From positions 1,157,514-1,191,775 of the forward strand of contig CP070683.1 of the NCBI GenBank assembly GCA_020352645.1: a stretch of 34,262 nt of DNA. The letters run 5' to 3'. The notes beneath the pieces are model-generated. The model made no database searches. It saw only the letters and a program-made list of their open reading frames with translations, and was not told the origin of the DNA. Of this stretch, positions 30,689 to 34,262 are shown one piece after another. Made by a program: the position numbers and the translations under genes. Every line of letters begins with the position of its first letter. Position 1 is the first letter of the stretch. This DNA comes from Candidatus Bathyarchaeota archaeon (lineage in GTDB: Archaea > Thermoproteota > Bathyarchaeia > Bathyarchaeales > SOJC01).

Positions 30689-31360
30689 TCAATTGAGGTA
30701 TTTCTTGTGTGCAAGCTTTTTCGCCTCAGCATTAAGTTGTCCAGCTGTTGAAAGCAGATCTGACACCATGGCTTCCGGAATGAGATTCAGGATGCTGAGA
30801 TAACGATTGACCCAGTATGCAGGAGGACCACTCAGATTCATGAACGGCTTGAAAGCATGCTCCGGAAAATCATCAATGCCGATTGTTTTGAAAATGAACC
30901 GCAGTATGTAAGGATATTCGATGAAGACTATCCACACTAGATCTCGCTTGTCATGCTCAAAGATGGGTTGTATCCTGTTTCTGAACCAAGACTCAGAGCT
31001 GGGCTGCTGAATCATGTAGGCAGGACCTGCTGCTTTCTCATTCATGTACGACCAAACCTCTCTATAGCCTTGCTTTAGTTGCTCGCAAAGAAAGCTGGCC
31101 CTTTCGAGAGTGTCTGGAATGCCATATAGACTGACATATTCATTGAAGAGATCTATCCTGCCAATTTTCCTCATTGCGGATTCGAGCTTGGAGATCGTCC
31201 TTCGAATAGATGGTGCTGCGCCAGTTGCGAGAACTAGATTTGACGCTAGCTCTGCGCTGCCATTCTGGATGTGGCAGAGAGCAGAGTTCCGATCGCTTCG
31301 AACCGCTAATCTGGCCTTTTGCAGACACAAATCAATTGAGTCCATGTTCTTCTGGATCAT
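30689..31360 (-). CDS. Helical partner of the nucleotidyltransferase (HEPN-like?)
   Basis: No family recognised. The 223-residue product is largely helical with no membrane segment. The N-terminal helix pair DLCLQKARLAVRSDRNSALCHIQNG contains R-X5-H (RNSALCH), the spacing of HEPN ribonuclease motifs, though HEPN motifs usually lie later in the domain. The middle contains EHDKRDLVWIVFIEYPYILRFIFK. Its start overlaps the preceding nucleotidyltransferase gene as ATGA, so the two proteins are probably a functional pair, like substrate-binding partners of minimal nucleotidyltransferases or MNT/HEPN toxin-antitoxin pairs. Confidence that it is a gene is high; the role is inferred from context. Confidence 0.82.
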   Translation of the reverse strand: MIQKNMDSIDLCLQKARLAVRSDRNSALCHIQNGSAELASNLVLATGAAPSIRRTISKLESAMRKIGRIDLFNEYVSLYGIPDTLERASFLCEQLKQGYREVWSYMNEKAAGPAYMIQQPSSESWFRNRIQPIFEHDKRDLVWIVFIEYPYILRFIFKTIGIDDFPEHAFKPFMNLSGPPAYWVNRYLSILNLIPEAMVSDLLSTAGQLNAEAKKLAHKKYLN

Positions 31361-31719
31361 TCTTCGCCAGAGTTGTTTCTAGTTCTCCTTCGAAGTATTT
31401 TTGTAAGAACATGCGTCGGATCGTAGATCGGAGATGTATCATGTGGCAAGTCTTCGATTTGGGATTGGCCGAAGTATCCGAAATCCACACTTATCTCTTG
31501 CTCTGTACACACCACCCTTTTGGGCGCGTCTCCCTTGAGGACGACTTCAATGTCTAGGTCAGCACCATGCCAAAAGTCCCCTCTAGAAATAGATCCGGCC
31601 AGGCCTATAGCTAACACGTCATCCCGTTTCTTAAGCTTCTCGACTTCACGCCCAAGGATTTCCCAGTATGGGGCGGGGAGTTTTTGGACATTCAAGGAGT
31701 TAATACGCAACCAAGACAA
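31357..31719 (-). CDS. Minimal nucleotidyltransferase-domain protein
   Basis: The 120-residue protein has a pol-beta-type nucleotidyltransferase core: LAIGLAGSISRGDFWHGADLDIEVVL gives the GS motif and the two metal-binding Asp residues (DLD), followed by a strand with VDFGYF. Such small domains transfer NMP to proteins, RNA or small molecules; MNT partners of HEPN toxins work by AMPylation. The start is a TTG at 31719 with only a weak GGGG upstream; the frame stays open for about 17 codons above it and no better start is seen. Overlaps the helical partner gene by 4 nt. Confidence 0.85.
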   Translation of the reverse strand: MSWLRINSLNVQKLPAPYWEILGREVEKLKKRDDVLAIGLAGSISRGDFWHGADLDIEVVLKGDAPKRVVCTEQEISVDFGYFGQSQIEDLPHDTSPIYDPTHVLTKILRRRTRNNSGEE

Positions 31720-31890
31720 GCCCCAGCAGAGATTTGGTTTCGTGCGCTTAGATAGATTGGAGTTGACTAATCAACGCTTCTACTTTCAGAGAATCTCTTG
31801 TACAGATGTTCCTTAAACAGAAGCAATTCTGCAATTCAGATTACCCCCCAGAATAAGGAGCTGGTTTCTATGAATTTCTAAAACATGCAG

Positions 31891-32352
31891 TCAGGTTTTG
31901 AGCTTATCTGCTATTTTCTTTCCGAACTCTTTGCATTTGGGAAGCTCTCCATCTGCGATGGGCCCCTTCATGCCTCCAACTTTTATTGATAGGCTAGGAA
32001 CTATGAGTTTCAATCTGGGAGTCTTTTCGCTTATTCTCTTCTCCATTTTCTTCACAGCCTTTCCGAAGTCCCCTCCCAGGTAGGTGTCGAAAACAGCCGC
32101 CCATCTTGCCTTCAAGTCAAGTTTGCCAAGTTTATCAATAAGCTTCATGACACCCCGAACAGGTCCGCCCATATGATTGGGTGACCCTATCAATATTGCA
32201 TCATAATCAGCCAACCTTTCAATGTCGACTTCTTCGATGTCGCTGATGGCAGTCTCTATTCCGCCGACCTCTCTCATTCCCTCTATGATGTTCTCGGCCA
32301 CAAGTTTCGTGTTGCCATACTTTGTGTCGTAAACGACAAACACCTTCACCAT
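31891..32352 (-). CDS. Flavodoxin
   Basis: FMN-binding electron carrier of 153 residues, low-potential donor in anaerobic metabolism. The phosphate loop is VVYDTKYGNTKLVAENI, and the 50s and 90s loops are ILIGSPNHMGGPVRG and AVFDTYLGGDFGKAV. A Shine-Dalgarno GGAGG lies 10 nt before the ATG, and a TATA-like ACTATAAA near 32381-32388. Single-domain family member, no fusion. Stands alone; 171 nt separates it from the nucleotidyltransferase gene. Confidence 0.95.
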   Translation of the reverse strand: MVKVFVVYDTKYGNTKLVAENIIEGMREVGGIETAISDIEEVDIERLADYDAILIGSPNHMGGPVRGVMKLIDKLGKLDLKARWAAVFDTYLGGDFGKAVKKMEKRISEKTPRLKLIVPSLSIKVGGMKGPIADGELPKCKEFGKKIADKLKT

Positions 32353-32514
32353 GATTCATCATCCTCCATCATATCTTTGTTTTATAGTCACAGTTATCAT
32401 ATGGCATTTTCGCTAACCTTTGCGGTTCCTCACTTAACCAGAGTATCCTTCATTTTGTGCTCTATGTGTCTGTAGCGATATTCACAGTCTAGGTCCGGGG
32501 AAACAGTGTGTGAG

Positions 32515-32709
32515 TTACCTTAAGACGTTCAGTTCCTGCTTTAGTAGCTCTATTTCCTTTCTGAGGCTCATGATTTCGAAAAACAGGAACAGTGTGCCAT
32601 GCTTCGCAAGCTGCTCGACTTTTTCATCTGTCGGCTGTCCATCCACATGGTCTCCGACTTTTTCAACAACTTCCTTCAGAAAAAGCTCTTTTTGCCCCAT
32701 ATGAATCAT
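32515..32709 (-). CDS. Small coiled-coil hypothetical protein
   Basis: The 64-residue product has a central polar helix (LKEVVEKVGDHVDGQPTDEK), a hydrophobic patch and a C-terminal leucine heptad (SLRKEIELLKQELNVL), so it likely dimerises as a short coiled coil. An ATG at 32709 or 32700 starts it. A plus-strand frame covers the same bases but is Ser/Phe-rich and looks like its shadow. No family match; a small archaeal protein of unknown function. Confidence 0.65.
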   Translation of the reverse strand: MIHMGQKELFLKEVVEKVGDHVDGQPTDEKVEQLAKHGTLFLFFEIMSLRKEIELLKQELNVLR

Positions 32710-32851
32710 GATAGAGAGCAGTTGATTTTATGATAAGTGTTATGAAACCTGAAACATTATTCACAATATCAAAGCGTGGAAGAAAGAAATCAGCTTGAGC
32801 ACCTCAAATTGCTTTCAAGATGATGAAACCAAACTATTGAGAAGACAGCAC

Positions 32852-33277
32852 TTAGTGTTCGACTGCAAGGATGATTTGCACCTGCTGCATCGGGATTTGC
32901 AGTTTCCTTACAAAGCTCCTCGAAAAGTCTTCGGCAGCTTTATTTGATTTGATTGCAAGCGTCCGATCACAAACATAGTCACTTCTCCGAATAACCAGAT
33001 CCGTGGGATGATTCAAGGTTAGCCTTGGGCTTCCTCTAGCTTCTATTTGTTCCACTGCGTTATCAGTCTGAATAGTGAGCCTCAATTTAGAGCCAGACGT
33101 ACGCAAGATTTGTACAAATTCGCTGTCGAGATCCCTTAGACTCTTACTTGACCCTACTGCAATTAAGCAATCCCCACTTCTTGTTACGAATTCGTCCGTC
33201 GTTATCTCAAACGTTGTACAATGCGTCGCCAAGATGTTCCTATGGCCAAAAGCCTTTATGATTTCTACTGCCTTCAT
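32852..33277 (-). CDS. DUF371 protein
   Basis: Archaeal beta-rich protein of 141 residues. AFGHRNILATHCTTFEITTDEFVTRSGDCLIAVGSSKSL near the N-terminus is the DUF371 hallmark (GH...ATH.TT.EIT...GDC), followed by LRLTIQTDNAVEQIEARGSPRLTLNHPTDLVIRRSDYVCDRTL. Family function is not known. Full length. Separate from its neighbours by about 150 nt on each side. Confidence 0.92.
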   Translation of the reverse strand: MKAVEIIKAFGHRNILATHCTTFEITTDEFVTRSGDCLIAVGSSKSLRDLDSEFVQILRTSGSKLRLTIQTDNAVEQIEARGSPRLTLNHPTDLVIRRSDYVCDRTLAIKSNKAAEDFSRSFVRKLQIPMQQVQIILAVEH

Positions 33278-33430
33278 CTACTTTCAGTCTCGTAGGGCGC
33301 TAGCTCTGGTGTCGTTGTGTCATGATACGTACCAGAAGTTTCCAGCATGCGCAGAGAATTCCAAAGAATCTCACCATCGCGTTTATCAGGCTAGCAAAGG
33401 GGACTTCTATAAAGAGTGACGTATCCTCCT

Positions 33431-34262
33431 TCATTCAAGCACCTCAATCGAGTCGACTTTTCCATCGCCATCCAAGTCGAAACCCTGTATTACTGTGGCA
33501 AAATCATCCGAATCTCTATAGTCCTTCAATGATTGCTCCCAAAACTTGGCAAGAGCTAAGACACAAGCTTTAGTTCCCACAGCCTTGTTTCCAGCCAGCA
33601 CTATAATTCTTCTCTGCTTGTCCCATGGATTCTCTATTTTGGCAATAAGCCCCATTGTGTCAGCTGTGTAAACGTTTTTTGTTTTGAGGGAAACAAGGCC
33701 GCCAAAAACAAAACCGTGACGAGAGGGGGTCATGTTAAACCTTATCGGAAGATAATTGTTAATTTGCTGCGTTACAAGGTTGGTGCCTGGTCCACCTACT
33801 AAGATAAGATTGTTTTTCTCCTCTTTTTCAGCCTTTATGTCCACATCCAGTTTTATGCTAAACTCGTCTGGAAGCCTCGAATATTGTCCAAGGAAGAAGG
33901 TCAGATAAGATGCATAATGGCCATCCCGCGCACTAGTCTTGAACGGTCCATGAGGCTCAGGGCTTCCCACTACAATCTTGCCATGGAAAGAGCCATTCTG
34001 CAGGAAAGGATGTAAGAACCGCCTCATCTCTCTTTCGATAGGGCGAGGTGAAAACAGCTTCTGTGTCTGACCACCAAAGGGTAGTTCTACCCCAAAAGCT
34101 GGGTAGACAGCCTTGTAGTATTTTGCGACAGCCCCTTTCTTCTCTTCTTCCCTAATCTTCCCTACCGCTTGTGCCTTAATCAGCTTTCTTATATGGTAGT
34201 AAACCTTTTGTTCGTGAATGCTAAGCTCTCTAGCTATCTGCATAGGATACATCTCTGTCTTG
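33431..34262 (-). CDS. HTH-S-layer-like fusion with C-terminal EF-hand, 5' end beyond window
   Basis: The frame is open to the right edge (KTEMYPMQIARELSI continues upward without a stop), so the N-terminus is missing. Visible parts: a winged helix (MYPMQIARELSIHEQKVYYHIRKLIKAQ, ArsR/PadR-like), a linker, then an S-layer-like domain of about 180 residues with KIVVGSPEPHGPFKTSARDGHYASYLTFFLGQ and LILVGGPGTNLVTQQINNYLPIRF, which is the C-terminal domain of archaeal S-layer proteins, and finally DLDGDGKVDSIE, a full EF-hand/dockerin calcium loop (D1, D3, D5, G6, E12). A DNA-binding domain fused to a surface-type domain suggests a cytosolic regulator that borrowed an S-layer fold. No signal peptide seen in the visible part. 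Confidence 0.87.
   Translation of the reverse strand, partial: KTEMYPMQIARELSIHEQKVYYHIRKLIKAQAVGKIREEEKKGAVAKYYKAVYPAFGVELPFGGQTQKLFSPRPIEREMRRFLHPFLQNGSFHGKIVVGSPEPHGPFKTSARDGHYASYLTFFLGQYSRLPDEFSIKLDVDIKAEKEEKNNLILVGGPGTNLVTQQINNYLPIRFNMTPSRHGFVFGGLVSLKTKNVYTADTMGLIAKIENPWDKQRRIIVLAGNKAVGTKACVLALAKFWEQSLKDYRDSDDFATVIQGFDLDGDGKVDSIEVLE

Noticed and set aside
32510-32704. 64-residue plus-strand frame rich in Ser and Phe
   Set aside because: Mirror of the minus-strand coiled-coil gene; composition is typical of an antisense shadow.
1-34262. CRISPR arrays, insertion sequences, prophage or integrase near the tRNAs
   Set aside because: No direct repeat series, transposase or integrase frame, and no duplicated tRNA ends were found by eye.

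Overview
The window is archaeal chromosomal DNA. Almost every recognisable gene belongs to an archaeal or archaeal-type family: ABCE1/RLI ribosome-recycling ATPase, diphthine synthase, CTP-dependent riboflavin kinase (RibK), the separate archaeal FAD synthetase (RibL), archaeal-type triosephosphate isomerase, archease, DUF357, DUF371, a NitrOD5 protein and an HTH protein fused to an S-layer-like domain. A tRNA-Ser gene appears to carry an anticodon-loop intron, and TATA-like boxes sit at archaeal distances from several genes. Gene order and family mix suggest a TACK-type mesophile or moderate thermophile, perhaps a bathyarchaeon; that placement is inference. Genes are tightly packed with many ATGA overlaps, and I see no IS element, phage gene, CRISPR array or integrase.

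Layout. 1-2234 (+): 3' part of S-adenosylhomocysteinase, a small membrane protein with a Glu/Lys tail, and a sugar-phosphate nucleotidyltransferase. 2294-5742 (+): a two-gene unit of unknown function, a long coiled-coil protein overlapping an AAA+/MCM-MoxR-like ATPase. 5735-8395 (-): a NrdG2-like radical-SAM activase with a thioredoxin-like partner, archease, and an M42 aminopeptidase. 8479-11601: an ATP-grasp ligase (+), an ECF-like membrane protein (-) and a shortened CorA-like protein (+). 11627-11722 (-): tRNA-Ser(UGA). 11886-20509 (-): an 8.6-kb co-directional block of ABCE1, TPI, DUF89 phosphatase, glycogen debranching enzyme, GH57 glucanase, GT4 glycogen-synthase-like transferase and a winged-helix protein; the last six are separated by 17 nt or less, or overlap. 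20707-23540: five small genes of unknown role (NitrOD5, DUF2085-like membrane protein, zinc-ribbon membrane protein, HExxH protein, GOLD-like surface protein).

23612-26050 (-) is a thiamine-responsive unit: promoter, TPP riboswitch, ThiT-like ECF thiamine transporter, a KaiC/RAD55-like ATPase and an AIR-synthase-fold (HypE/ThiL-like) protein. 26235-28468 carries flavin genes: ribK (+) facing ribL (-), the latter in an overlapping operon with DUF357 and dphB. 28578-34262: a CBS-domain protein with a C-terminal Cys cluster (+), tRNA-Lys(CUU) (+), a methyltransferase, a nucleotidyltransferase/helical-partner pair, flavodoxin, a small coiled-coil protein, DUF371, and the HTH/S-layer/EF-hand protein that runs off the right edge (all -).

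The strongest candidates for undescribed biology are the coiled-coil/AAA+ pair, whose Walker B aspartate is replaced by proline, and the TPP-riboswitch operon that joins two uncharacterised enzymes to a thiamine transporter. The CorA-like protein that stops before the GMN loop and second membrane helix, and the HTH/S-layer/EF-hand fusion, also merit a second look.
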